Source: Streptomyces sp. NBC_01306 (lineage in GTDB: Bacteria; Actinomycetota; Actinomycetes; Streptomycetales; Streptomycetaceae). From it: a stretch of DNA of 64,000 bases. The stretch lies in assembly GCF_026340465.1 (NCBI RefSeq), contig NZ_JAPEPC010000001.1, positions 4,903,001-4,967,000 on the forward strand, given 5' to 3'. Positions 42,950-51,597 of this stretch are shown here, in pieces. The notes below the pieces were generated by a model. The model saw nothing but the letters and a program-made list of their open reading frames with translations. It searched no databases and was not told the origin of the DNA. Numbering within the stretch: the first letter of the stretch is position 1; every line of letters starts with the position of its first letter. Made by a program: the position numbers and the translations under genes.

Positions 42950-45079
42950 GTGTTGGCGAGACGTCTCTTCATGGTCATGGCCATGAAGGTCGCGTTGACA
43001 GGCGGCGCCACCGCCGCTCATGCGGCGCCCGGCTCCTGGCATTGGCGCCCGACGGCACCGCCGAAAAGCCATGTTGTGGCCGGCGAGATGCGCTCGGACA
43101 AGGAATCCGTACCCGACGGGTACAGCAAGGCTGATGCCGACAAGGCCGAGACCATGGAGGCGGGAGAGGGCGTCACCGCCGACTGCCAGGTGTACTGGCC
43201 TGCGCCCTACGAGGTCTGCGGGGCCATCAAGGACAAGTACAACGAGCTCGGCGGCCCGAACAGCTTCCTTCTCCTGCCCAAGTCCAACGAGCTGACCAAC
43301 CCTGACGGGTACGGCAAACGCACCGAATTCGTCAACGGTCCGATCTACTGGTCGCCGCAGGGCGGCGCGCATCCGGTGGTCAACCATTTCTTCGCCGCGT
43401 GGGCCCGCAACGGCTACGAGGCAGGTGCTCTGGGCTACCCCACCAGCGACGAGCTGGTGAATGCCGACAACGTCGGGCGGCGCCAGCAGTTCGAGCACGG
43501 TGACATCTACTGGAAGCTCAACGAGGCCTACGCCGTGCACGGCGCGATCCTGGACAAGTGGAATGAGGCCGGCCGGGACGGTGGCTACCTCGGCTACCCG
43601 ATCGGAGACGAGTTCACCACACCCGACGGCATCGGGCGGGCCAGCCGCTTCGAACACGGAATGATCTACTGGACCGAGGCCTATGGCGCGCACCCGGTCA
43701 GCGGCGGCCTGCTGACCAAGTGGGAGATGTCCGGGTTCGAGGCCGGACCGTACGGCTATCCGACCGCTGACCAACAGCCGCGAGGGTCATCCTTCGACCA
43801 GGAGTTCCAGTTCGGCACCATGGGGTTCCCCACCGACCCTGTGTCGGCAGCCGATCCCGATGACGGGGACGCTGAACCTACTGTGGGCGAAGCGCGGCCG
43901 GTGACCTGGTTCGACTTCGCGGCCGACGCCCGCACGGGCAACCAGACCCCGGTCAAACAGGGCCCCATCGGCGACCTGCAGCCGTGCCAGGAGGGCGTTT
44001 CCTGCATCGAGGGCGGGGAGCCGGGCCCGCCGGGCACGGACCCGGAGGACCCTGTCATCGACGGTCCCGATACCCAGGGGTCGTTCATTCCGGGCTGGTG
44101 CACCACAGAGGCGTGGGACGGGCGCTGGCGGGCGAGCCGCAAGAACGCCTGCGCCATCTGGGACAACCTTGCCCTGAAGGTCCACAACTCCAAGGGCGCC
44201 GAGATCGGCAGCATGCCCTTCCTCGTGAAAACAGGCATCTTGAGCTCCCACAAATCCGGTGAGATCCAGCAAGAGGTCCGCATCACGTTCGGCCCCCTCG
44301 TCGGCGATGTGGGTACGCCGACCTGGCGCTACGAGCCGGACTACAACGGCCACGACAGCGATGCCTACAGCGTGGAGGGGCCCAAGAGCGGGTCCGTGAT
44401 CAAACCCAACTCCACCAAGTCGATCGTCATCAAGTGGAAAGAACAGGCCATGGCGGACAACGCCATCGCATTTCCGGGCCTGAATTTCACGTACAGCTTC
44501 GGCAACCTCGGAGACGTGACTCCCAGCAACGACGGCGTGATCCGCAACAACATGTTCCGGTGCGACTCGACCATGAAAACCTCCAGCGGCAAGTACCGGC
44601 AGGGCTGTGTAGATGCCGGCAGGCCCCCGGAGTTCGAGTTGACCTCCGTCGATCCCGAACAGACCTGGCACGTCGAGGAAGCCATCAAGTCAGGTCTTCC
44701 GGGTGCGGCGGGGAGCCCGTTGCACAGGCTGGCCGACAAGAAGATGCGGGACATCAACCGACAGACCTCGTGCCCCAAGGCCGGCAAGGTACGTGATGGC
44801 CGGACGCTGGCAGGCAGGTCGTGCGACGAGTATCCATTCGCCTCGACCAAGGAGGGCGCGGCCTCTACGAAGAACGGCCGCACCATCAACGAGAACTGCC
44901 ATGTCCCGGACCTGACACCCGCTACGGGACCGAACGGGTACAGCGTCTGCATGATCGACGCGAAACAGAACTCCCACAGCGGCAGCCTGCTCGGGTCCTT
45001 CTACGGCACTGAGCGGGTCATCGACGGGGACGAGTTCACCGTCACGACGTCCGGTGGCTCAGCGCCGCCCAAGCCCTGA
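42950..45079 (+). CDS. secreted LGFP-repeat protein with NucA/NucB-type nuclease domain
   Basis: A 709-residue exported protein. GTG 42950 follows GGAGGG (TTG 42953 is also possible) and gives a signal peptide ending AHA-AP near residue 25. Residues about 85-305 hold four LGFP repeats of about 54 residues (LGYPTSDELVNADNVGRRQQF and similar), which are associated with cell-wall binding. A linker and a beta-rich region with cysteines follow. The last 110 residues carry RSCDEYPFAST (Cys625) and CHVPDL..CMIDAKQNSHSG, the pattern of NucA/NucB deoxyribonucleases. It could be an extracellular DNase or a toxin; no immunity gene is evident. Repeats are clear, nuclease assignment is by motif. Confidence 0.75.
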   Translation: MLARRLFMVMAMKVALTGGATAAHAAPGSWHWRPTAPPKSHVVAGEMRSDKESVPDGYSKADADKAETMEAGEGVTADCQVYWPAPYEVCGAIKDKYNELGGPNSFLLLPKSNELTNPDGYGKRTEFVNGPIYWSPQGGAHPVVNHFFAAWARNGYEAGALGYPTSDELVNADNVGRRQQFEHGDIYWKLNEAYAVHGAILDKWNEAGRDGGYLGYPIGDEFTTPDGIGRASRFEHGMIYWTEAYGAHPVSGGLLTKWEMSGFEAGPYGYPTADQQPRGSSFDQEFQFGTMGFPTDPVSAADPDDGDAEPTVGEARPVTWFDFAADARTGNQTPVKQGPIGDLQPCQEGVSCIEGGEPGPPGTDPEDPVIDGPDTQGSFIPGWCTTEAWDGRWRASRKNACAIWDNLALKVHNSKGAEIGSMPFLVKTGILSSHKSGEIQQEVRITFGPLVGDVGTPTWRYEPDYNGHDSDAYSVEGPKSGSVIKPNSTKSIVIKWKEQAMADNAIAFPGLNFTYSFGNLGDVTPSNDGVIRNNMFRCDSTMKTSSGKYRQGCVDAGRPPEFELTSVDPEQTWHVEEAIKSGLPGAAGSPLHRLADKKMRDINRQTSCPKAGKVRDGRTLAGRSCDEYPFASTKEGAASTKNGRTINENCHVPDLTPATGPNGYSVCMIDAKQNSHSGSLLGSFYGTERVIDGDEFTVTTSGGSAPPKP

Positions 45080-45188
45080 TCGACAGGTTGCACGTTGAAT
45101 GCGAGGCCGTTCTCACCCTGGAGAGGCAACGCTGAAAAATGGACGCCAGGATCTGCGGGGTGCTGCTCACCGTGGCTGCCCGCCCCCG

Positions 45189-46061
45189 TCACCGGGGAAC
45201 CCGGATCACGCCCTCCTGGATCACCGTGACCGCCAACTGCCCGTCCTGTGTGTAGATCCGGGCCTGGCCGAGGCCGCGTCCGCCGGACGAGGACGGGGAC
45301 TCCTGGTCGTACAGCAGCCACTCGTCGGCCCGGAAGGGGCGGTGGAACCACATCGCGTGGTCCAGGCTGGCGCCGACCACGTCGCCGACCGCCCAGCCGC
45401 CGCGCCCGTGAGCGAGCAGTACCGAGTCGAGCAGTGTCATGTCGGAGACGTATGTCGCGAGGCAGACGTGCAGCAGCGGGTCGTCCGCCAGCTTGCCGTT
45501 CGTACGGAACCAGACCTGCGAGCGCGGCTCGCGCGGGGTGCCGACGCTGCCGAACGGCGGGGCGTCCACGTACCGCAGATCGACCGCCGCACGCGCCTCG
45601 ATCAGCCGGTCCACGACCCCCGGCTCCAGGAAGTGGTCCGCGTACCGGGGCAGCATCTCGGCTGCCGTCGGCAGTGTCTCCGGGTCTGGGGCCGGCGGCA
45701 TGGCGGTCTGGTGGTCGAGCCCTTCCTCGTACGTCTGGAACGACGCCGAGAGATGGAAGATCGGCTGCCCGTGCTGGACCGCGACGACCCGGCGCGTGGT
45801 GAAGGAGCGGCCGTCGCGGATGCGGTCGACCGTGTACACGATCGGCGCGCCCGGGTCGCCGGGGCGCAGGAAGTACGCGTGCAGCGAGTGGGCCGTCCGG
45901 TCGGCGGGCACGGTGCGCCCGGCGGCGACCAGGGCCTGTGCGGCGACCTGGCCGCCGAAGACGCGCGGCACGACGGCGGAGCGGCTCAGACCGCGGAAGA
46001 TGTCCTGCTCGATCCGCTCCAGGTCGAGCAGATCGAGCAGGGACTCAAGTGCCTGGTTCAT
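45189..46061 (-). CDS. tesB: acyl-CoA thioesterase II (TesB)
   Basis: Double hot-dog thioesterase of 290 residues that hydrolyses acyl-CoAs. The N-terminal hot-dog contains RVFGGQVAAQALVAAGRTV and SLHAYFLRPGD; the C-terminal one contains ASLDHAMWFHRPFRADEWLL with the catalytic Asp, and GRGLGQARIYTQDGQL. Transcribed with the acyl-CoA dehydrogenase upstream (40-bp gap), which suggests removal of CoA from intermediates of the same pathway. Confidence 0.93.
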   Translation of the reverse strand: MNQALESLLDLLDLERIEQDIFRGLSRSAVVPRVFGGQVAAQALVAAGRTVPADRTAHSLHAYFLRPGDPGAPIVYTVDRIRDGRSFTTRRVVAVQHGQPIFHLSASFQTYEEGLDHQTAMPPAPDPETLPTAAEMLPRYADHFLEPGVVDRLIEARAAVDLRYVDAPPFGSVGTPREPRSQVWFRTNGKLADDPLLHVCLATYVSDMTLLDSVLLAHGRGGWAVGDVVGASLDHAMWFHRPFRADEWLLYDQESPSSSGGRGLGQARIYTQDGQLAVTVIQEGVIRVPR

Positions 46062-46101
46062 GAGGCCATTTCTACAAGATGTTTCTGCGGTGTATCTCTG
46101 C

Positions 46102-47259
46102 CTACAGACCCATGCTCTTGGCGATGATCATCTTCATGACCTCGCTGGTGCCGCCGTAGATCCGGTTGACCCGGTTGTCCGCGTACAGGCGGGCGATCGG
46201 GTACTCGTTCATGTAGCCGTAACCGCCGTGCAGCTGGAGGCACTTGTCGATCACGCGGTGCGCGACCTCGGTGGTGAAGAGCTTCGCGGACGCGGCCTCG
46301 GCCGCCGTCAGCTCGCCCAGGTCGTGGGCCTCCAGCGCGCGGTCGCAGACCGCCTCGGACGCGTCCACCTCGGCCTTGCAGGCGGCCAGCTCGAACTTGG
46401 TGTTCTGGAAGGACGCGACGGTCTTGCCGAAGACCGTGCGGTCCTGGACGTATGCCTGCGCGAACCGGACGGCGGCGGCAGCCTGCGCGTACGCGCCCAC
46501 CGCGATGCCGAGGCGCTCCTGCGGGAGGTTCTGCCCGAGGTAGGAGAAGCCCTTGTGCTCCTCGCCGAGCAGGTCGCCGGCCGGCACCTTCACGTCGGTG
46601 AAGGAGAGCTCGGCGGTGTCGGAGGTCTTCAGCCCGAGCTTGTCGAGCTTGCGGCCGACCGCGTACCCCTCGGACTTCGTGTCGACGACGAGCAGCGATA
46701 TGCCGTGCCGGCGGTCCTCGGGGGTCGGAGCGGCGGTGCGCGCGCAGACGATCACGCGGTCGGCGTGCACGCCGCCGGTGATGAAGGTCTTGGCGCCGTT
46801 GAGCACGTAGTGCGTGCCGTCGTCCGACAGCTTGGCGGTGGTCTTCATGCCGGCCAGGTCGGAACCGGTGCCCGGCTCGGTCATGGCGATGGCGAACATC
46901 GAGGCGCCGCTGACGAAGTCGGGGAGCCAGCGCTTCTTCTGCTCATCGGTGGCGTACGCCTTCAGGTACGGCAGGCAGAGCGCTACATGCACCGAGGAAC
47001 CGCCGAAGGAGACACCGGCGCGGGCGCACTCCTCCGAGATGATGGCCTGGAACTTGAAGGACTCCTCGCCGGCCCCGCCGAACTCCTCGGGCACCTCGAT
47101 GCCGAAGATCCCCAGCTCACCGAGCTTGTGGTAGAACTCGCGCGGCACCTGGCCCGCCGCCAGCCACTCGTCGTACACGGGCACGACCTCGGCCTCGATG
47201 AAGGCCCGGATGGTGTCCCGGAACGCCTCGTGGTCCTCGTTGTAAACGGTACGGCGCAC
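46102..47259 (-). CDS. acyl-CoA dehydrogenase
   Basis: FAD-linked dehydrogenase of 385 residues. Family signatures are FAIAMTEPGTGSDLAGMKTTA near residue 123 and LQLHGGYGYMNEYPIARLYAD at the end. It differs from AcdH in this window and looks like the long/medium-chain Streptomyces FadE type. Upstream lies AAGCGCTT in a larger partly palindromic stretch, a possible TetR-family site. Pairs with the thioesterase gene. Confidence 0.92.
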   Translation of the reverse strand: MRRTVYNEDHEAFRDTIRAFIEAEVVPVYDEWLAAGQVPREFYHKLGELGIFGIEVPEEFGGAGEESFKFQAIISEECARAGVSFGGSSVHVALCLPYLKAYATDEQKKRWLPDFVSGASMFAIAMTEPGTGSDLAGMKTTAKLSDDGTHYVLNGAKTFITGGVHADRVIVCARTAAPTPEDRRHGISLLVVDTKSEGYAVGRKLDKLGLKTSDTAELSFTDVKVPAGDLLGEEHKGFSYLGQNLPQERLGIAVGAYAQAAAAVRFAQAYVQDRTVFGKTVASFQNTKFELAACKAEVDASEAVCDRALEAHDLGELTAAEAASAKLFTTEVAHRVIDKCLQLHGGYGYMNEYPIARLYADNRVNRIYGGTSEVMKMIIAKSMGL

Positions 47260-47762
47260 GGAAGGCTCCTCTGCGGTTCTGGCGTGCCCCCGGGGTCCGA
47301 TCGGCCCGGCCGGCCACTCCTGCTAAGCGCTTGCTCAGTCGAAGTTACCGGGAGGTCACCGCGACTGTCCAGGGTGAGCCTGCGCACGCTTGAGCACGTG
47401 ACGGTGCGGGCCGGGGAGGGCGGCGGTGAGCAGATCCACCCGGGGCCGGTTCCGTGCCGGTGGTGAGGGACGGTCCGACGGGTCTTGCGCCCAGAACCCG
47501 GCCGCGGTGAGGGGCACGGGCCTTTGCCCTCGCGTGCGGGCCGACACCTCGCCACGGCCTGTCCGACGGAGCCCTCCCGGAGCGCCCGCTGCCGCGGTTG
47601 CCTGTCCGAACAGGCAGATCAAGGGATCGACCGGGCAGAGTCGGGTGCCCGGGTATCGTCCCCGAAGCCCTTGCGGCGCGGTCGACCCCCGCGAAAGGAT
47701 GCGGCTCACGCAGCACCAGCACTCGCTGCTACAGAACCAGCCGGAAAGAGCGCAGCGTAGTA
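47260..47762. other. intergenic region between the dehydrogenase and the eCIS-like locus
   Basis: About 500 bases with no convincing gene; the open frames lack proper starts and homology. Near the left end, CTGCTAAGCGCTTGCTCAG (47320-47338) contains the palindrome AAGCGCTT and may be an operator for the dehydrogenase gene. The right part must hold the promoter for the eCIS-like genes; no clear hexamers were found. Confidence 0.5.
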
Positions 47763-47894
47763 ATGATCCGCGAAGTGGACGAGAGCCTCAGAATCGCACT
47801 CGCCGGCGACTCGCCGGCGACATCCGGCCTCCAGGTGCCGCCCGTCTGCGCTCCCGCTCCGGGCCGGGCAGCCCGGCGTCCGGACGCGCGATGA
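47763..47894 (+). pseudogene. DUF4255-like stub (eCIS component remnant)
   Basis: A 43-residue frame starting MIREVDESLRIALAGDSP with GGAAAGAG upstream. Its first 25 residues match the start I remember for DUF4255 proteins of actinobacterial injection-system clusters (MI.EVDE.LR.L). A full protein is about 200 residues; after residue 25 the sequence turns into arginine/proline-rich text and stops. Its TGA overlaps the ATPase start as ATGA, so it may still couple translation of the ATPase. In intact clusters a DUF4255 gene commonly precedes the ATPase. A chance ORF is the alternative. Confidence 0.5.
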
Positions 47895-50041
47895 CAGCCC
47901 CGCAAGGCGGCGAGTCGGCCGACACCGGCACCGCGTCCGATGCCGAGGACGGCGCCGCCGTGGACGGCGCTTCCGACCACAATCCCGCCCGTCCTCTGCG
48001 CGACCGGCTCGCCGCCCAGCGTGAGCGGGTCGCCGCCCTGGTCCGGGAGCGGTCCGCCGATGACCCCACGGCCGACGACCCGCTGCGCGGGCTGTATCTG
48101 TCAAAGGACGCCGTACAGCACCTTCTGGAGAAGTCCGGCCCCGAACGGGAGGATCCCGCGCAGCGCGTCGTCGTCGCCGGGCGCGCGCCGCTCGGTCCCG
48201 CCGACCGGCTCGCCGGCCTGGCCGCGCGGATGGGGCTGACCGATCTGGAAACCACGACCCTGCTCCTTGCCCTCGCGCCGGATCTCGACCGCGATTTCGA
48301 GCAGCTGTACGGCTACCTCAACAACGACGTCAGCCGTCGGCGGGCGACCGTCGGGCTGGTGCTCGACGTGTGCGGCCTGCCCGCCCTGGACGCCACAGCC
48401 CGCGAGCTCTTCCATCCGACCGCGCCGCTCTCCTGGTTCGGTCTGTTGCGGGTCGAGGAACCGGACGCTCCCTTCCTCGGCCGAACGCTGCGCGTACCCG
48501 ACCGGCTGGCCGCCCACCTGATCGGCAACGACACCCCCGACGCCGCGCTGGAGGGGCATGTCCGCGCCTTGCGGGCCTCTCCCGCCGGAGCGGGCGATCC
48601 GCTGACGGACAAGTTGGCCAAGCCCCTCGCCCAACCCGACCCTCCTGTGATCTACCTGCGCGAGCGTCGGGAAGGCGACGGTCTGGCCTGCGCGGCCGCG
48701 GCCCTCACCGCCGCGGGCCGACCCGCGCTGCACCTCACCACCGCGGCGGAGACACGCTCACGGGAGACCGGCGAGCAACGCGACAGCGGCGACGAACGGT
48801 CCGGCGGTACGCACGCGCACTCCCGCAGTCCGCTGCCGCAACTGCTGCTTGAGGCCCGGCTGCGCGGCTGCGCGATCGTGGTGTACCCGCTGCCGGAGCA
48901 GCCCGCCGACCTGATCCGCTCGCTCGACACAGGCGACGTGCCGATGATCCTCATCGGAGCGGCGCCGTACGACCCTCAGTGGTGCGATCCCGACCCGCTC
49001 GTCCTGGACGCACCCGGTTCGACGTCGGACAGGGTGGGGCTCTGGGCCGCCGCCCTCGGAGTGGAGTCGGCGCAGGACCTGGGCTTCGATCTGGCCGGGA
49101 CGGTCGCCACCTACCGACTGGACGGCGACCGGATTCGCCGGGCCGCCCACTCGGCGCTGGATCTCGCCGCTCTGGACGACACCGATGTGACGGCCGAGCA
49201 CCTGCGACTGGCCGCCCGACAGCAGTCCGCGTCGGGGCTGGAACGGCACGCCCGCCGGATCATGCCGGCCGTCGGCTGGCATGACCTGGTCCTGCCGAAG
49301 GCTCCGCTGGAACATCTGCACGAGTTGGCCCAGCGCGCCCGGCACCGCGAACGGGTGCTCGGGGACTGGCAGCTGAGCGCCGGGGGAGGCCGGGGCCGGG
49401 GCGTCCTCGCGATGTTCGCCGGGGAGTCCGGTACCGGGAAGACGCTCTCCGCGGAAGTGATCGCCGCCGACCTCGGCCTGGACCTCTACGTCGTGCAGCT
49501 GTCGTCCGTGGTGGACAAATACGTCGGTGAAACGGAGAAGAACCTGGAGCGGATCTTCAGCGAGGCCGACCGCACCGACGCCGTGCTCCTCTTCGACGAG
49601 GCCGACGCCGTGTTCGGGAAGCGCTCCGACGTGAAGGACGCCCACGACCGGTACGCCAACCTCGAAAGCGCCTACCTGCTGCAACGCCTGGAGTCGTTCA
49701 GCGGCATCGCCGTGCTCACCACCAACCTGCGCGCCAACATCGACGACGCCTTCACCCGCAGGCTGGATCTGGTGGTCGACTTCCCCTTCCCCGATGAGGA
49801 CCAGCGGCTGGCCCTGTGGCGGCACAGCCTGGCCCACGTTCCGTGCGCGGACGACATCGACCCGGCACTGTGCGCCCGGGACTTCGAGTTGGCCGGTGGC
49901 TCGATCCGCAGCGCCGTGGTGACCGCCGCCTACGCCGCGGCCACCCGCGGCGGTTCTGTCACCTCGGACGACCTGTTGGCCGGTGCGCAGAGGGAATACC
50001 GCAAGGCCGGACGCCTGGTCGTGGGCGACACCGGCTGGTGA
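47891..50041 (+). CDS. AAA+ ATPase of the contractile-injection-system (Afp15-like) type
   Basis: A 716-residue ATPase. The N-terminal 430 residues carry the pattern LLLALAPDLDRDFEQLYGYL followed by a winged-helix-like region, typical of AAA proteins in eCIS clusters. The C-terminal AAA+ domain has Walker A GESGTGKT (511-518), Walker B LLFDEADAVFGKR (566-578), sensor 1 in TTNLRANID, and arginines in FTRRLDLVVDF. In eCIS the ATPase is thought to help particle assembly or cargo loading. ATG 47891 overlaps the upstream stub's stop. No tube, sheath, baseplate or spike gene is present in this window, so it is an orphan here. Confidence 0.82.
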   Translation: MTAPQGGESADTGTASDAEDGAAVDGASDHNPARPLRDRLAAQRERVAALVRERSADDPTADDPLRGLYLSKDAVQHLLEKSGPEREDPAQRVVVAGRAPLGPADRLAGLAARMGLTDLETTTLLLALAPDLDRDFEQLYGYLNNDVSRRRATVGLVLDVCGLPALDATARELFHPTAPLSWFGLLRVEEPDAPFLGRTLRVPDRLAAHLIGNDTPDAALEGHVRALRASPAGAGDPLTDKLAKPLAQPDPPVIYLRERREGDGLACAAAALTAAGRPALHLTTAAETRSRETGEQRDSGDERSGGTHAHSRSPLPQLLLEARLRGCAIVVYPLPEQPADLIRSLDTGDVPMILIGAAPYDPQWCDPDPLVLDAPGSTSDRVGLWAAALGVESAQDLGFDLAGTVATYRLDGDRIRRAAHSALDLAALDDTDVTAEHLRLAARQQSASGLERHARRIMPAVGWHDLVLPKAPLEHLHELAQRARHRERVLGDWQLSAGGGRGRGVLAMFAGESGTGKTLSAEVIAADLGLDLYVVQLSSVVDKYVGETEKNLERIFSEADRTDAVLLFDEADAVFGKRSDVKDAHDRYANLESAYLLQRLESFSGIAVLTTNLRANIDDAFTRRLDLVVDFPFPDEDQRLALWRHSLAHVPCADDIDPALCARDFELAGGSIRSAVVTAAYAAATRGGSVTSDDLLAGAQREYRKAGRLVVGDTGW

Positions 50042-50069
50042 GCGGACGGGCCCGTCGGGCCGCTTGTGC

Positions 50070-50091
50070 AGCCGGCCGGTATCGGCCGGCT
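50070..50091 (+). terminator. hairpin between the ATPase and cargo genes
   Basis: AGCCGGCC and GGCCGGCT pair around a 6-base loop, 29 bp past the ATPase stop. It may reduce or end transcription before the cargo gene, which is about 170 bp further on. Confidence 0.45.
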
Positions 50092-50262
50092 CGTCGGTCA
50101 ACTCCGCTTCACCGTGCGCCCGTAGGCCCGCCGATCCCGGTGCGCCGGGGCGTAACCAGCGAGCCCTGGAAAGGAATCCTGACGCCGCTGTACGGCTCTC
50201 AAGTGAGCGAAGTACGCTGCCAGGACTGATCGTTCGAAATCCCCCATCGCAGAGGCCACTCC

Positions 50263-51345
50263 ATGCACTCTCATGTAGGCCCGGCAGGGGATGCCGACTG
50301 GACCAAGGCCAAAGGGCCAGTACGGCGTCCCTCGCAGGCGTTCTCTCCCCCCACCCATGCCAATGACGCGGCACAGGCCGCCGCGAGCCTGGCGCACCCC
50401 ACCGCCGCGTCGATGGGCGTCCTCCAGCGCAGTGTCGGCAACGCCGGTCTCACCGCTGCTCTGAGCAGGGGGCGAGGCGGCACCACCGGCACGACGGGTG
50501 GCAACGCCCCGACGGTGCAGCGGGCCGGTAGCAGCCGGAGGAGCAGTCGCTACTCCGATGAGTACGATGAGTACTACGGTGAGTCACCCTTGTACGACCG
50601 CACGGAATCGAGCTACATCGACCGTGATTACCTGGGGCGCCAGCCCACCCGGAGGCACCCCTCCCAGAACAGTGTGATGAACAATCGCTCGGCGGCCCGT
50701 CACATGCGGGACGCCGGCGTACACCCCGGCGGCCCGGTGTCCCACCTGCACCTCGCGGCCGCCTACAGCCACGGTGACCCGGTGTACGGCACACCTCAGC
50801 GGTCATCGAACCTGGCCCCCGGCACCGATGGCACGAACCTCTCGCATCGCCGCTACGAGTACGCCAACTCGGGGCACCAGATGCCCATGGTGGATGTCCG
50901 TGGAAGCGTCCCGCGATACCAGAGTTCGCGGGTCCCGCAGTATGCCTCCCCGGTCGATATGCACGGAATTCCGATCACGCAGGCCGGTATGAGCCGACGG
51001 GTCGGCCGAAGCAGCATCTACCGTGACATGGAATATTCCATGAGGTCGCCCCATGAGCCTCTGGGTAGCGAACCGTTCTCAACCAGGCTCGATCCCTTCG
51101 ACACCCGAACGGCCGCAGAGCGCGAACGGCGGGGAGATCTCCCGCACACCAACGAAATCCGCAGGCAGGCGCAGTACGCCGCGGCGCGTCAGGTGGTGTC
51201 GGGACTGGACGCCGGTGTGGTTCCGGAGTACGACGACTGGGAGCAGGATCGTTTGAGGCGGGCGAGTTCGCGCAGTTCGCGCAGCCCTTCCCTGAGTCCG
51301 GCCCGCCGACCGCGGTACCGGCGCCGGGACAGTGACGACTGGTAG
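50263..51345 (+). CDS. candidate eCIS cargo protein with LQR..GN leader
   Basis: A 360-residue, arginine/serine/tyrosine-rich protein without signal peptide or membrane segments. Residues 54-63 read LQRSVGNAGL and residues 85-88 VQRA, the N-terminal leader seen in many eCIS-associated toxins and DUF4157 proteins. A disordered linker follows (SDEYDEYYGES). The centre holds SHLHLAAAYSHG (160-171) and NLAPGTDGTN (183-192), whose His..Asn..Asn spacing recalls metal-dependent nucleases, but I cannot assign a family. The end is a basic SRSPSLSPARRPRYRRR tail. It follows the ATPase by 221 bp. A hairpin ends the unit. Function as injected toxin is inference. Confidence 0.65.
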   Translation: MHSHVGPAGDADWTKAKGPVRRPSQAFSPPTHANDAAQAAASLAHPTAASMGVLQRSVGNAGLTAALSRGRGGTTGTTGGNAPTVQRAGSSRRSSRYSDEYDEYYGESPLYDRTESSYIDRDYLGRQPTRRHPSQNSVMNNRSAARHMRDAGVHPGGPVSHLHLAAAYSHGDPVYGTPQRSSNLAPGTDGTNLSHRRYEYANSGHQMPMVDVRGSVPRYQSSRVPQYASPVDMHGIPITQAGMSRRVGRSSIYRDMEYSMRSPHEPLGSEPFSTRLDPFDTRTAAERERRGDLPHTNEIRRQAQYAAARQVVSGLDAGVVPEYDDWEQDRLRRASSRSSRSPSLSPARRPRYRRRDSDDW

Positions 51346-51351
51346 AGCCCG

Positions 51352-51549
51352 TCACACCCCGGCCGGTCCGCTCGCGGCCCTACAACTGCGCGCGGACCGG
51401 CCCGAACCGCCGCCTTCGCCCCGCGTCAGGGGTGACAGCTGATCCCGCACCGCTGGTTGCTCGATGCGGCCGCCACCTTCGACGTTGCCGTACGACGACC
51501 TGCGCCGGCCGTTCACCGAGGCGGAGTCCGGAATAGCCTGGTCGGTCAT
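51352..51549 (-). pseudogene. possible DUF397-like fragment
   Basis: A 65-residue frame starting MTDQAIPDSASVNG and containing RRRSSYGNVEGGGRIE, which looks like a worn DUF397 core (W-R-K-S-S-Y-S-N..G-G-x-C-V-E) with the Trp and Cys lost. DUF397 genes usually pair with an XRE regulator, absent here. The second half overlaps the cargo-gene terminator. Probably a decayed fragment or chance. Confidence 0.25.
51361..51402. terminator. terminator after the cargo gene
   Basis: GGCCGGTCCGC and GCGGACCGGCC form a perfect 11-bp stem with a 20-base loop, 16 bp past the stop. Confidence 0.65.
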
Positions 51550-51597
51550 GCTGTCCCAGCGGCACAGGGACGCGGCGGGAATCGCCTGCGGTTCGGT

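Noticed and set aside
45439..47466. A 675-residue plus-strand frame opposite the thioesterase and dehydrogenase.
   Set aside because: Antisense shadow covering two conserved genes and their gap.
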